The notes: a model not told the origin generated them from the sequence alone. A stretch of DNA of 64,000 bases from Fidelibacterota bacterium 408169 (GCA_002256485.1 NNSG01000002.1:124001-188000); one strand, 5' to 3'. Positions 1-9,597 are shown, numbered from the stretch's first letter. Program-made: numbers and translations.

Positions 1-1
1 A

Positions 2-427
2 AAACCTAAACTGGGATCTGATACTGAAATTGGTTCTGTCCTTCATGAAATGGCTGAACGAATTAAGAAACGTGGTTTAATCATTCTAATTTCTGATTTA
101 ATGGACAATCAGGAATCAGTATTAAGCGGATTGAAACATTTTAGGCATAATAAACAGGAAGTTATTCTTTTTCATATTTTAGATCGGAAGGAATTGGAAT
201 TTGATTTCAATGCTCGTACGCGGTTCAAAGATATGGAAAATGCTTCATTATTAACCACAGAACCTTGGCAAATTAAAAGTGGTTATAAAAAAAGAATTCA
301 GTTGTTACAAAACGAATATAAAAAACAATGTCGTAAGCAGTTGATCGATTATGTTCCTCTCTTTACAGATCAAAGTCTGGATATTGCTCTAAACAGCTAT
401 CTAAATAAACGTCAAAAATTGGGATAA
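2..427 (+). CDS. DUF58 family protein, C-terminal part (5' end outside window)
   Basis: The reading frame is open from the left edge, so this is the last ~141 codons of a longer gene. The segment 'RGLIILISDLMD' followed by 'VILFHILDRKELEF' is the typical C-terminal half of DUF58, a von Willebrand factor A-like domain usually encoded beside MoxR ATPases and membrane VWA proteins. DUF58 proteins are thought to work in envelope or complex-assembly functions, but no precise role is established. An internal ATG at 50 is not the true start, because the frame and the domain both continue upstream. A hairpin follows the stop codon immediately. Confidence 0.75.
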   Translation, partial: KPKLGSDTEIGSVLHEMAERIKKRGLIILISDLMDNQESVLSGLKHFRHNKQEVILFHILDRKELEFDFNARTRFKDMENASLLTTEPWQIKSGYKKRIQLLQNEYKKQCRKQLIDYVPLFTDQSLDIALNSYLNKRQKLG

Positions 428-429
428 AT

Positions 430-455
430 AAATCCCCCGTACTCACGAGGGATTT
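430..455. terminator. Bidirectional hairpin terminator between convergent genes
   Basis: AAATCCC and GGGATTT pair, with an inner CGT/ACG extension after a C-A mismatch, and a short ACTC loop. TTTT follows on the plus strand and a weaker T-rich tract on the minus strand. It sits between the DUF58 gene (plus) and the TPR gene (minus), where a shared terminator is expected. Confidence 0.6.
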
Positions 456-479
456 TTATAAAGCTGGTAAGAATAATTC

Positions 480-1556
480 TTATTCAAATCTTTTGGATTT
501 TTCAAAATATCGTTGAGCTTGATCTTGTTTCCCCTGCTGCAAAAGGACCCTGGCAATTCCACGGTAATGGGAAGCATTTTCAGGTTCTAGAAAAATAAGT
601 TCTTTATAAAACTTTTCTGCTTTTCGCCATTTTTCATTACTCTCAAATGTCTGGGCCATCCCAATAATAGCTTCTACATCTTCAGGGTTTAGATCGAGGG
701 CTAAAAGAAAATGATCCTCTGCTTGAACAAAATCTTCGACCTGATTATATAATACACCCAAATTGAAATGTAAATCAGCTTTTGCTTTCGAATCTAAAGT
801 AGTTTTAATTGCTTTTTCGTAAGTTGCGATGGATTCATCTGTATTGCCAAGATCATAATACGTTTGCGCCAAGTTACGAATTGCCGAACTGTTACTGGGA
901 TCTAACTCCACAGCTTTCTTAAGATATGATAACGCATTTTCTGGTTGGTCATTCCGTGCAAAAATTTGCCCTGCAGCCATATTTGAATTGAAGTCTTCCG
1001 GAGCTAATTCAACTGCTTTTGCGATAAATTCAGTTGATTTTTCTCCCTCACCCAAATCAAAGTGACATGTTGCCAGCATCGTGTAATTTAAACTTTCATC
1101 TGACTTGATGATTAATGCTGTTTGAAATTCATCAACAGCATCAAGAATAATCGCTTTTCGATCTCGATCATCCAGACCTTTTGATGAGTTAAATACTTTT
1201 ACACCTTTATTGTAGACATCACTCCAATATCCATACCTAGACATATCCACCATTTCCTGGACAGTAATTCCTTCAAGTATTTTGCGATTTGGATCAATTT
1301 CCAGTGCTTTGTTATACACGTCATTCATTTCAGTCCAGCGACCATCTTTTCCATAAATATGGTGCCCAAGCTGAAATGGTATTTCCGGATTATCTACTTC
1401 AATTGCCATAGCTTTGACAAGAAATTCTTCAGCTTTTTCTAAATCGTTTTGTTGTAAATATAACTTTGCTGATGTGTATTCTTCGCTAGGACACCCCCAA
1501 AAGATGAAGGTGCACAGCATTACCAAAAGTGTTTTATTTTGTTTGTGGTGAAACAT
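480..1556 (-). CDS. TPR-repeat lipoprotein
   Basis: The 358-residue product starts with a basic stretch, a hydrophobic segment and a lipobox-like 'FWGC' with Cys22, so it is predicted to be a lipoprotein. The rest is a run of tetratricopeptide repeats; copies are visible around residues 190-225 ('ALSYLKKAVELDPSNSSAIR'), 226-260 and 263-300. TPR lipoproteins act as protein-protein scaffolds in the envelope; the partner cannot be read from the sequence. The gene stands alone, convergent with the DUF58 gene and separated by 86 bp from the kinase gene upstream on the same strand. Confidence 0.8.
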   Translation of the reverse strand: MFHHKQNKTLLVMLCTFIFWGCPSEEYTSAKLYLQQNDLEKAEEFLVKAMAIEVDNPEIPFQLGHHIYGKDGRWTEMNDVYNKALEIDPNRKILEGITVQEMVDMSRYGYWSDVYNKGVKVFNSSKGLDDRDRKAIILDAVDEFQTALIIKSDESLNYTMLATCHFDLGEGEKSTEFIAKAVELAPEDFNSNMAAGQIFARNDQPENALSYLKKAVELDPSNSSAIRNLAQTYYDLGNTDESIATYEKAIKTTLDSKAKADLHFNLGVLYNQVEDFVQAEDHFLLALDLNPEDVEAIIGMAQTFESNEKWRKAEKFYKELIFLEPENASHYRGIARVLLQQGKQDQAQRYFEKSKRFE

Positions 1557-1642
1557 ACGTCCTCTCTTATAATTTTATAATATTTTTGGGCTTAGAAAAT
1601 AGTGAGTAACCAGCGCTTTTCAAAGGTCTAGAGTCGAGACCA

Positions 1643-2650
1643 TTAAAGAACCTCTTTTGGCCAAGGGATTTTTGTATTTAACTGTTTTATGACAGATATT
1701 TCAAATTGTGCTCCAGTAATCTGGATAATTTCTTCTGCTAAATAACTACCAATTTCCCCCGCTATTTTTGCACTGTACCCTTTACATAAAGCAGATAAAA
1801 AACCAGCTGCAAATATATCACCAGCCCCAGTTGAATCTCTCGCTATGATTGGTCGTGGAGAAATTTTGGATAAATTTTCATTTTCAACCACATAACATCC
1901 ATCCTTCCCTAATTTAACAGCAGATATATGTGTCATTTCCCCCAATGACAGTGTTGCTTCTTCAATGTTTTCTATATCAAATAATATTTCTAGCTCATCC
2001 TTATTAGAAAAAACAATATCCGCCTCATCTTTGATCAATGTTAAAAATGAATCTTTAAATCTCTGGACAGCGAAAGGGTCGGCGACATCAAAAACTCTTT
2101 TTATTTTATTTTCTTTAGCAATTGATAGAGCATGTTTGATAGCAGATTTTTGTGAATCAGTATCCCACATGTACCCCGTAAAATATAAAAATTTTGATTT
2201 TGACAATAATGTTTCATCAATATCTGACATAGAAAATTCCTGACACATTCCCAAATGTGTATTCATGGTTCTTTCTCCATCGGGTGTTACAAGTATTATA
2301 CTAGACCCTGTGGGTCCATCACCTGTTACTAGTCGAGAGATAATTCCATATTTATTTATTTGAGATCTATAAATATTCCCAAACTCATCTTCTCCCACTT
2401 TACCTGATATTACTCCCGGAATACCTAAACCAGTACATGTTATGAGTGTATTTGGGGCAGAACCACCCGGATGGTAAATGGGTGATTTATTTTTGAAATA
2501 ATTGAGAATTTCTTTTTGACGACCTTCATCAACAAGATGCATGATTCCTTTTTCCACACCCAGGTTAATTAAATCACTGTCCTCAATTCTAAACACAACA
2601 TCTATTAATGGGTTTCCTATTCCATAGATGGCTATATCATCAATTTTCAT
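1643..2650 (-). CDS. PfkB-family sugar/nucleoside kinase
   Basis: The 335-residue protein carries both PfkB signatures: an N-terminal Gly-rich region 'GGSAPNTLITCTGLG' (about residues 62-76) and the C-terminal anion-hole/catalytic motif 'DSTGAGDIFAAGFL' (about 272-285) with the catalytic Asp. These ribokinase-fold enzymes phosphorylate sugars or nucleosides with ATP. The start ('YGIGNPLIDVV') resembles adenosine kinase-type members, but the substrate cannot be assigned. It is divergent from the phosphoesterase gene. Adenosine kinase, ribokinase or another sugar kinase are all possible. Confidence 0.85.
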   Translation of the reverse strand: MKIDDIAIYGIGNPLIDVVFRIEDSDLINLGVEKGIMHLVDEGRQKEILNYFKNKSPIYHPGGSAPNTLITCTGLGIPGVISGKVGEDEFGNIYRSQINKYGIISRLVTGDGPTGSSIILVTPDGERTMNTHLGMCQEFSMSDIDETLLSKSKFLYFTGYMWDTDSQKSAIKHALSIAKENKIKRVFDVADPFAVQRFKDSFLTLIKDEADIVFSNKDELEILFDIENIEEATLSLGEMTHISAVKLGKDGCYVVENENLSKISPRPIIARDSTGAGDIFAAGFLSALCKGYSAKIAGEIGSYLAEEIIQITGAQFEISVIKQLNTKIPWPKEVL

Positions 2651-2758
2651 TTGGTTTATTTCTGTTCTTTTTAAGATTTAATAATAAATTGAAAATGAAA
2701 AACTGTTCTCTTTCCAAAACCTATTTTCCTACACCATTAGTTTACACGACTTGATGAA

Positions 2759-2787
2759 TTGACAACAAGCATATCCTGCATTACTTG
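2759..2787 (+). promoter_or_regulatory. Putative sigma-70-like promoter of the phosphoesterase gene
   Basis: A perfect TTGACA at 2759-2764 is followed after 17 bp by TACTTG, a poor -10 match. It lies 40 bp before the ATG at 2827, in the divergent gap with the PfkB gene. The -10 element is weak, so this is tentative. Confidence 0.3.
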
Positions 2788-2826
2788 GCTTGTATCCATT
2801 GGTACAATACGGTAAATTGTTTACTT

Positions 2827-3603
2827 ATGGCGGCTAAAACTTTTGCGATCATTACCGATATTCATTCAAATGTAGCCTCTTTGGAGACTGCATTGGGTAT
2901 TATTGATGAGCGTAAAAATATCGATCAAAAAATTTGTTTGGGCGATTGTTTTGCCCTTGGACCCTCCCCGAAAGAAACGCTAGATATTCTCTTATCTATT
3001 GATAATTGTATGTTTATACGCGGCAATCATGATCGCTATCTCATTGAACGACTATGGGAACAAGAAAGGCCATCATTAGAGGGTATGAATCCCGATGATC
3101 CCATTTGCCAGGCGATAGTAGCCAATGAAGAATGGACAGCTAATGAAGTCGGTGATGAAGGTGTTGAGTTTGCTAAATCCATGCACATAGCCTACCGGGA
3201 AGTTGTAGATAATGTTCTCGTGGAATTGACTCATGCCTGGTATCAGCGCGATGATATACCGCCGACCTTAGAGGAAGCATTGATTTGGCGCAATCATGTG
3301 CAAAACGCCCATCAAGATGTTTCTCGCTTTGTTTTTGTCCATGGACACGTCCACACACCCCGCAATGAAACAGGAGAGAATTTGACTATTCTATGCCAAG
3401 GTGCCACCGGATTACCGTTTGATGAAGATCCCCGAGGATCTGTAGCATTTTTGACTGTTGAAGGTGATGCATTTGAATGGGATTTGGTACGCTATGATTA
3501 TGATCAAAATATCACCATTAATCTATTAGAAGAACGGCAACCGCCCTTCTATCAAAATCTCCAGAATACTGTCAAATACGCTGCTATACGTAACGACGTG
3601 TAA
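2827..3603 (+). CDS. Calcineurin-like metallophosphoesterase
   Basis: The metal-binding motifs of the family are present in order: 'DIHSN' near the N-terminus, 'GDCFALGP', 'GNHDR', and 'HGHVHTP' near the C-terminus. These bind a two-metal centre that hydrolyses phosphate esters. The closest resemblance is to YfcE/ApaH-like predicted phosphodiesterases; the substrate is unknown. The frame is open to a TTG at 2785, but homology begins a few residues after the ATG at 2827 and the best promoter lies between, so 2827 is chosen. It is followed 44 bp later by the cysteine desulfurase gene. Confidence 0.8.
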   Translation: MAAKTFAIITDIHSNVASLETALGIIDERKNIDQKICLGDCFALGPSPKETLDILLSIDNCMFIRGNHDRYLIERLWEQERPSLEGMNPDDPICQAIVANEEWTANEVGDEGVEFAKSMHIAYREVVDNVLVELTHAWYQRDDIPPTLEEALIWRNHVQNAHQDVSRFVFVHGHVHTPRNETGENLTILCQGATGLPFDEDPRGSVAFLTVEGDAFEWDLVRYDYDQNITINLLEERQPPFYQNLQNTVKYAAIRNDV

Positions 3604-3647
3604 GTAGTCTCTTTTTCGTAATTTCTACAGATAAATTCCTATAAATA

Positions 3648-4778
3648 ATGTACTATTTTGATCATAGCGCCACCACACCCCTGCACCCAAAAGTAAAAGA
3701 ACTCATGAGCGAAGTAGGCGAACTCCATTTCGGAAATCCGTCCAGTGTTCATGCATCCGGGCAAAAAGCCAAAACGCTCATAGAAACCGCCCGGGGGCAA
3801 ATGGCTAAAGCAATTGGATGCAATTCCAATGAAGTCGTTTTCACCGGAGGAGGAACAGAAGCAAATAACCTGGTTCTATGGAATTTGATACACCAAATGA
3901 AAAAACACGTTATTACATCTGTTATTGAACATCCTGCGGTGCTAAATGTTTTAGATAATCTAGGAGAATTTGGCGTAACATATACTGCTGTAGGAGTGGA
4001 TGAAACCGGAATGGTAAATCCGAATGACGTTCAAAATGCAATTACAGAAAAAACAGGCCTTATAACCATCATGCTGGCGAATAATGAAATGGGTACCATC
4101 CAACCGATTGCAGATATAGTAGCCATTGCCAAAAAACAGAGCATTATCTTGCATACTGACGCAGTGCAGTCAATTGGTAAAATACCGGTTAATGCGAAAG
4201 AACTTGGAGTGGATTGCATGAGTTTTTCTGCACATAAGTTTTACGGTCCTAAAGGTGTGGGTGCTCTGTTTGTAAGCAAAGGCTTAAAACTAAAACCGCT
4301 GATCATTGGCGGAAACCAGGAACGAAGAATGCGAGCCGGTACAGAGAATACATCCGGAATTGCTGGTTTAGGTTTAGCTGCAGAATTGGCTGCAAACAAT
4401 ATACACAAAACACAAACTCATTTGAATGAACTAGCCGATGCATTTAAATCACAGATTACTTACATATGTCCGAATGCAATCTTTAATGGCCATCCGGAAA
4501 AGCAGCTCCCGGGACTTATTAACGTTTCCTTTCCGGGTTTCAGAAATGATTTGCTCATGATTCATTTAGATCGTCATGGAATTGCAGTCTCCAGCGGATC
4601 AGCTTGTTCATCCGGCGATATTAAACCTTCACGAATTTTGTCTGAAATGGGGATAAAAGATGATATAAATAATTCAACCTTGAGAATCAGTTTTGGATAC
4701 GGTAATACACTTAAAGATGTAGAATATTTAACCAGATGTATAAAATCTACCTTGGAACGAATTCGTTCCGCCGCCTAA
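3648..4778 (+). CDS. Cysteine desulfurase (NifS/IscS family)
   Basis: This PLP enzyme turns L-cysteine into alanine and an enzyme persulfide. The N-terminal 'DHSATTPLHP', the PLP lysine in 'SAHKFYGPKG' (Lys197) and the sulfur-carrying Cys320 in 'SSGSACSSG' are all visible, and the 376-residue length is normal. The short active-site loop fits the class I NifS/IscS group. The mnmA gene starts one base after the stop codon, so this copy very probably supplies persulfide for tRNA 2-thiolation rather than, or as well as, Fe-S cluster assembly. No iscU or other Fe-S genes are nearby. Confidence 0.92.
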   Translation: MYYFDHSATTPLHPKVKELMSEVGELHFGNPSSVHASGQKAKTLIETARGQMAKAIGCNSNEVVFTGGGTEANNLVLWNLIHQMKKHVITSVIEHPAVLNVLDNLGEFGVTYTAVGVDETGMVNPNDVQNAITEKTGLITIMLANNEMGTIQPIADIVAIAKKQSIILHTDAVQSIGKIPVNAKELGVDCMSFSAHKFYGPKGVGALFVSKGLKLKPLIIGGNQERRMRAGTENTSGIAGLGLAAELAANNIHKTQTHLNELADAFKSQITYICPNAIFNGHPEKQLPGLINVSFPGFRNDLLMIHLDRHGIAVSSGSACSSGDIKPSRILSEMGIKDDINNSTLRISFGYGNTLKDVEYLTRCIKSTLERIRSAA

Positions 4779-4779
4779 A

Positions 4780-5850
4780 ATGTCTGAACATATAATCGTG
4801 GGTATGAGCGGCGGCGTTGACAGCGCTGTTTCGGCTTTATTATTAAAAGAACAAGGCTTTGATGTGGAGTGTATTTTTATGAAAAACTGGGAGGAAGACA
4901 GTGAATACTGTACATCTGAACAGGATTATAAAGATGCGTTATTAGTCTGCGATGAATTGGGATTACCACTTAAAACCGTCAATTTTTGTAATGAATACAA
5001 AGAAAAGGTGTTTGATTATTTTTTAAAAGAATATGCTGCGGGTAGGACTCCCAATCCTGATACGCTTTGTAACAAAGAAATAAAATTCAAATCATTTCTG
5101 AACTATGCCCTTGAACTAGGGGCAAGCCGTATTGCAACAGGACACTACGCCCGCCTTGATCAGCAAAATAGTTCCGTTCTTCTACGTAAAGGAAATGATG
5201 GAAATAAAGATCAAAGTTATTTCTTATTTATGCTAAATCAGTACCAGCTGGAAAAAACAATTTTTCCCATTGGTGAAATGACCAAAAATGATGTGCGCAC
5301 CTTGGCAAAAGAAAAAGGATTACCAAATCACGATCGTAAAGATAGCACAGGTGTTTGTTTTATTGGAGAAAGAGATTTTACAGAATTTCTGCACCAGTAT
5401 TTTAAACCTAATCCCGGTGAAATGATAACAGTTGATGGGAAAATAGTTGGTCGGCATAATGGATTAATGTTTTATACGTTAGGTCAAAGACAAGGCTTAG
5501 GAATTGGTGGTGGTCATGGAAAAAAAGAAGCACCTTGGTTTGTAGCTGATAAAAATATAAAAGACAATATCTTGATCATCGCCCAAGGCCACGATCACCC
5601 AGATTTATTCCATTCTCAACTTAGTGTAGAAAACGTGCATTGGATTTCTGATGAATCACCCTCTACAAAAATATTAAATGCAAAAATCCGCTATCGGCAA
5701 AAAGATCAATCCTGTTCGATCGAAATTTCAAATGATGCATTAACTGTTGCCTTTAAAAATCCACAATTTGCTGTAACCCCCGGTCAAGCGGTCGTGTTTT
5801 ATGATGGTGATATTTGTTTGGGTGGCGGAACCATAGTAAACAGGAACTAA
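4780..5850 (+). CDS. mnmA: tRNA-specific 2-thiouridylase MnmA
   Basis: MnmA adenylates U34 of tRNA-Lys, -Glu and -Gln and replaces O2 with sulfur. The PP-loop 'SGGVDS' is at residues 10-15. The two catalytic cysteines are Cys97 in 'NPDTLCN' and Cys193 in 'GVCFIGE', and 'GHYAR' lies between them. The length of 356 residues is typical. It directly follows the cysteine desulfurase gene, its sulfur donor, with a one-base gap, so the pair should be co-translated. One substrate tRNA, tRNA-Lys(UUU), is encoded at 12.7 kb. Confidence 0.96.
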   Translation: MSEHIIVGMSGGVDSAVSALLLKEQGFDVECIFMKNWEEDSEYCTSEQDYKDALLVCDELGLPLKTVNFCNEYKEKVFDYFLKEYAAGRTPNPDTLCNKEIKFKSFLNYALELGASRIATGHYARLDQQNSSVLLRKGNDGNKDQSYFLFMLNQYQLEKTIFPIGEMTKNDVRTLAKEKGLPNHDRKDSTGVCFIGERDFTEFLHQYFKPNPGEMITVDGKIVGRHNGLMFYTLGQRQGLGIGGGHGKKEAPWFVADKNIKDNILIIAQGHDHPDLFHSQLSVENVHWISDESPSTKILNAKIRYRQKDQSCSIEISNDALTVAFKNPQFAVTPGQAVVFYDGDICLGGGTIVNRN

Positions 5851-5913
5851 TTATTTTACAATGCATTAATTGGGGGATTGCAAAAGATACTTGAATAAAG
5901 CGAAATTAGTACC

Positions 5914-6369
5914 GTGAAAAATAATAAAATATTTACACATATTATAGTCATCGTCAGTTTGTTGACTGTTGTCCTTCCAGCTTACGGTCAGTTTAGGACA
6001 GATGTCCCCCATCAAAATATAAGGGAATCCATAACAGGCCGTCCTGAGATCCCTTCGCTCCTTAATGCTCAAAACTTTCAAATCCACCATAGTTTTTCCA
6101 TGTCCATGATGAACTTGGGCGGTATGTCCGTAGGTGTAGGCGCATACACCAATTCTCTTTCTTTTGCTATTAATCCAAACTTGAGCATTAATACTCAAGT
6201 AAGTCTAGTCCAGCCAACCATGACCGAACTTCAAAATCAAGGCAATATTTATTATGGTGTAGGATTGAACTACAAAGCTTCCGAAAATAGTTTTTTAAGT
6301 TTTCAAATAAACAATTACCCCACATATTACCGAAGACCAAACCAACACTTTCAATTAAGAGGCTACTAG
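5914..6369 (+). CDS. Small exported protein of unknown function
   Basis: No family is recognised. The 151-residue product begins with Lys/Asn residues and a hydrophobic stretch ending 'LPAYGQ', a convincing Sec signal peptide. The mature part is rich in Ser, Asn, Gly and alternating hydrophobics ('GVGAYTNSLSFAINPNLSIN', 'IYYGVGLNYKASENSFLSFQ'), which looks like beta strands of a small outer-membrane or periplasmic beta protein. The start is GTG. It lies between mnmA and the LytR_C gene, with only 3 bp to the latter, so it appears to be in the operon. Confidence 0.6.
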   Translation: MKNNKIFTHIIVIVSLLTVVLPAYGQFRTDVPHQNIRESITGRPEIPSLLNAQNFQIHHSFSMSMMNLGGMSVGVGAYTNSLSFAINPNLSINTQVSLVQPTMTELQNQGNIYYGVGLNYKASENSFLSFQINNYPTYYRRPNQHFQLRGY

Positions 6370-6372
6370 CAC

Positions 6373-6942
6373 TTGGCCAGAATAAAACGTCGTAAAAAAA
6401 ACAAATTCCTATTCAGCTCTAGATCCTCCCGTCCGGCTAAACGCAGGGATATTAAAGGGACATTGGTAAATTCAGCAATTGTTATCCTTTCTTTGCTACT
6501 TGTTGCATTTATTTTTTCATTTTCTAATCGGCAAGTTCAAACAGGAATTCCAATCGAAATAACATTCCCGTCTCTTCCGGATACTCCCAAGCTTGCTGTG
6601 GAGATTTATGAGCAAAATCCAATTTTGGATATTGAAGTTGAGATTTTGAATGGGTGTGGTGTTCCTGGTTTAGCAGGAAAAGTATCTGATTATTTGCGAT
6701 CACAGCAAATGGACGTTGTGCGATCTGAAAATGCCGACCATTATAATTATGAACAAACAATGCTCATTTTAAGAAATGAAAATTATAAAGGGTTGAAAAA
6801 AGTCGCCCATTCTTTTGGGATTGATGAAGAAGACAATTTACGTGTTAAACACATTCCTGATAATAAGTTAAGTGTTGATATTACAGTTATAATTGGTAGT
6901 GATTTTGCCACGATTAAACCTCTGTTAAATTACTTAAAATAA
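6373..6942 (+). CDS. LytR_C-domain membrane-anchored protein
   Basis: The protein starts with a very basic stretch (Arg/Lys-rich, about residues 1-28), then one transmembrane helix (about 34-51, 'AIVILSLLLVAFIFSF'), then an extracytoplasmic part. That part contains 'VEILNGCGVPGLAGKVSDYL', the signature of the C-terminal LytR domain (LytR_cpsA_psr C-term). In larger proteins this domain accompanies wall-polymer ligases, but here the catalytic LCP domain is absent and the function is unknown. The start is TTG, 3 bp after the previous stop. rsfS begins 2 bp after its stop. Confidence 0.75.
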   Translation: MARIKRRKKNKFLFSSRSSRPAKRRDIKGTLVNSAIVILSLLLVAFIFSFSNRQVQTGIPIEITFPSLPDTPKLAVEIYEQNPILDIEVEILNGCGVPGLAGKVSDYLRSQQMDVVRSENADHYNYEQTMLILRNENYKGLKKVAHSFGIDEEDNLRVKHIPDNKLSVDITVIIGSDFATIKPLLNYLK

Positions 6943-6944
6943 CA

Positions 6945-7340
6945 TTGACACCCACCCCTTCTACGCCAAATGATGAGACTGGTGAACTGGTCTTGGACAT
7001 TGCCAATCTTGCTATTGAAAAACAAGCTGATGAAGTCATTTCACTCGATGTCCGTGGAATTACAAGTATGACGGATCATTTTGTTTTTTGTTCAGCGGAC
7101 ACTGATGTTCAGGTGAAAGCAATCGCCGATAACATTCGCGAAGGAACGGAACATAAACCATGGAGGACTGAAGGATTTGAACAACTCAATTGGGTTTTGC
7201 TTGATTATATAGATGTTGTTGTCCATATTTTTAAAACACGTGATAGAGAATATTATAATCTTGAAAGTCTTTGGTCGGATGCACCCTTAACAGAGTATAA
7301 AGATGAAACTGAAGGAAATTCTACAAAGACAGCTGACTGA
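6945..7340 (+). CDS. rsfS: Ribosomal silencing factor RsfS
   Basis: RsfS binds ribosomal protein uL14 and blocks joining of the 30S and 50S subunits when nutrients are scarce. The 131-residue protein matches the family along its length: 'DEVISLDVRGITSMTDHFVFCSA', 'W' before the Glu-Gly pair, 'WVLLDYIDVVVHIF' and 'REYYNLESLWSDAP'. The start is TTG. It overlaps the start of argS by 38 bp. LytR_C next to rsfS is an arrangement seen in other bacteria. Confidence 0.92.
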   Translation: MTPTPSTPNDETGELVLDIANLAIEKQADEVISLDVRGITSMTDHFVFCSADTDVQVKAIADNIREGTEHKPWRTEGFEQLNWVLLDYIDVVVHIFKTRDREYYNLESLWSDAPLTEYKDETEGNSTKTAD

Positions 7341-8931
7341 AGCTGCGGAGGAAGCTGGTTTTACTCCACACCTCGTTGTGATAACTTCATCAAAAGATGA
7401 GAAGCACGGCGATTTATCTTCTAGTCTGCCATTGTCGTTGGTTAAAGCAGCAAAAAAATCTCCCATGGAAATTGCAGAAACAATCATAGGCAAAATTCAG
7501 ATTGATGATCAAATAGTTGCTGATATTTTTCCGTCTTCTCCCGGATTTATTAATTTTAAAATTAAAGCTTCATATTACCAATCTCTGGTTCCTGAAATAA
7601 TAAAAGCAGGTAATACATATGGTCAATCCGACAAAGGAAAAGACAAAACTGCGAATGTGGAATTTGTTAGCGCAAACCCAACGGGTCCCCTGACGATTGG
7701 CCATGGCAGGAATGCTGTTATTGGTGATACAGTAGCCAATATCCTGGAAAACCATGGATATAACGTTATACGAGAATATTATTTTAATGATGCAGGCCGG
7801 CAGATGCGGATTTTGGGACAGTCGGTTGAAGCACGATATTTTGAACTTTTAGGCAAAGAAGGTGAATTTCCTGAAGATGGCTACGTAGGGAATTATATCA
7901 AAGAAATAGCTCAAACTATTTTGAATGAACATGGAAAAAATCTTCAAAAATCTGACTCACTATTTAAGGAAAAAGCAGAAAAAGCTATTTTTGCTGATAT
8001 AGAAAAAAGTCTCGTCAATTTAGGAATTCAATTTGATCAATTTACCAATGAAAAAACATTTTATGAAAATGGCGAAATCGATCGCTTTATGGAAGAGCTT
8101 AAAGCCAAGAATCTTATTTATGAAAAAGATGGGGCTACCTGGTTTCGCACCACCGATCTGGGCAAAGATCAGGACCGGGTTTATATCAAGAGCACTGGAG
8201 AACCAACCTATCGTGTCCCCGATACAGCCTACCACAGGAATAAAATCAACAGGGGATTTGATCTTATTATTGATATTTTCGGCGCTGATCACGCCGATAC
8301 ATACCCGGATGTTTTATTGGCGCTTGAAGCACTCGGACTAAATACGGATCATATTCGCGTTCTGCTTTATCAATTTGTGACGTTACTACGAAATGGTGAA
8401 AAAATAAAAATGTCCACTCGAAAAGCAAATTTTGTTACGTTGGATGAACTGGTGGGTGAAGTCAGCGCTGATGTGGTCCGTTATTTTTTTATAATGCGTG
8501 GAATGAATTCACATCTCAATTTTGATTTAGATCTTGCCACAGACCAATCAGAAAAAAATCCAGTCTTTTATTTGCAATATGCTCATGCACGAATTAGTAA
8601 TATAATTAAACATAGTGAAAGTCTCGGCGTAGATCCGCAAGCACATTATGATACGTCATTATTAACGAGTGACTCTGAATTAGCATTATTGAAAACAGCT
8701 GGCCAATTTCCAGAAATTATGGATACTGTCAATGAAACACTAGAACCTCAAGGTGTTGCAAATTATCTACAAGAATTGGCTGCGAAATTCCACAAATTTT
8801 ATTCTGAATGCAGAGTACTCACCGATGATAACACACTTACTTCAGCACGAATTGCTCTAATTAATTCAGTAAAAATTGTTTTAGCAAATGGGTTGAAGAT
8901 TCTCGGAATTTCTGCTCCGGAGCGGATGTAA
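7303..8931 (+). CDS. argS: Arginyl-tRNA synthetase
   Basis: This class I synthetase charges tRNA-Arg. The HIGH signature is 'IGHGRN' within 'NPTGPLTIGHGRNAVIGD', and the KMSKS equivalent is 'KMSTRKANF'. The N-terminal additional domain (residues 1-100) and the C-terminal anticodon-binding DALR domain with a tyrosine-rich end are present. The length of 542 residues is normal. Its ATG lies within the last 13 codons of rsfS, so translation is probably coupled. marC follows after a one-base gap. Confidence 0.96.
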   Translation: MKLKEILQRQLTEAAEEAGFTPHLVVITSSKDEKHGDLSSSLPLSLVKAAKKSPMEIAETIIGKIQIDDQIVADIFPSSPGFINFKIKASYYQSLVPEIIKAGNTYGQSDKGKDKTANVEFVSANPTGPLTIGHGRNAVIGDTVANILENHGYNVIREYYFNDAGRQMRILGQSVEARYFELLGKEGEFPEDGYVGNYIKEIAQTILNEHGKNLQKSDSLFKEKAEKAIFADIEKSLVNLGIQFDQFTNEKTFYENGEIDRFMEELKAKNLIYEKDGATWFRTTDLGKDQDRVYIKSTGEPTYRVPDTAYHRNKINRGFDLIIDIFGADHADTYPDVLLALEALGLNTDHIRVLLYQFVTLLRNGEKIKMSTRKANFVTLDELVGEVSADVVRYFFIMRGMNSHLNFDLDLATDQSEKNPVFYLQYAHARISNIIKHSESLGVDPQAHYDTSLLTSDSELALLKTAGQFPEIMDTVNETLEPQGVANYLQELAAKFHKFYSECRVLTDDNTLTSARIALINSVKIVLANGLKILGISAPERM

Positions 8932-8932
8932 T

Positions 8933-9583
8933 ATGCTTAATATATTTAACACCGAGATTGATTTTTTAATATTGTGTCTTTCGACACTTTTTACTCTTAT
9001 AAATCCATTAGGTATCACACCCATCTTTCTTGCCATGACGGAGGGTTACAGTAATCAAGATCGAGTTACCATTGCAAAAAAAGGTGTATTTACCGGAACA
9101 ATTATATTGATTGTATTTACTCTATTGGGATCACTTATTTTTTCATTTTTCGGGATTACGATAGAAGCATTTCAAATCATGGGAGGCATAATATTTTTCC
9201 GTAGCGGTATGCACATGGTAGATGCCAAAGTTGGGAGGACACGAACAACTGCCCAAGAACAAGAAGAATTTATTACAGCAAATGAGATTGCTTACACACC
9301 TATTGGTGTACCATTAATCACAGGTCCAGGTGCCATTACCGGAGTCATGTTATTATCTGCACAAACACAAACAATTATTAGTTTTGGTACATTAATATTT
9401 TCAATATTACTGGTATTGATTTCCGTTCTTTTTATCTTCATTGGTGGAGAAAAATTAAGTCGAAAAATTGGTGTTGCAGGTATGCGTATCATTCAAAGAA
9501 TCATGGGGCTAATCTTGATGGTAATTGCAGTACAGTTTGTGATTAATGGTGTGACGGTTGTTTTTAAAAATATTATGGGGTAA
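8933..9583 (+). CDS. MarC-family integral membrane protein
   Basis: The 216-residue protein has six predicted membrane helices and the MarC/UPF0056 features 'LINPLGITPIFLAMTEG' near the N-terminus and 'TPIGVPLITGPGAITGVMLL' in the middle. The family is widespread; its function is unsettled (it was once linked to multidrug resistance, and some members affect amino acid export). It is the last gene of the desulfurase-mnmA-rsfS-argS operon. Confidence 0.88.
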   Translation: MLNIFNTEIDFLILCLSTLFTLINPLGITPIFLAMTEGYSNQDRVTIAKKGVFTGTIILIVFTLLGSLIFSFFGITIEAFQIMGGIIFFRSGMHMVDAKVGRTRTTAQEQEEFITANEIAYTPIGVPLITGPGAITGVMLLSAQTQTIISFGTLIFSILLVLISVLFIFIGGEKLSRKIGVAGMRIIQRIMGLILMVIAVQFVINGVTVVFKNIMG

Positions 9584-9597
9584 AAAGGCAAAAAGTA

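Noticed and set aside
5866-6198. 110-codon minus-strand ORF
   Set aside because: It overlaps the exported protein gene on the plus strand, which has a signal peptide and fits the operon; the minus frame shows no domain.
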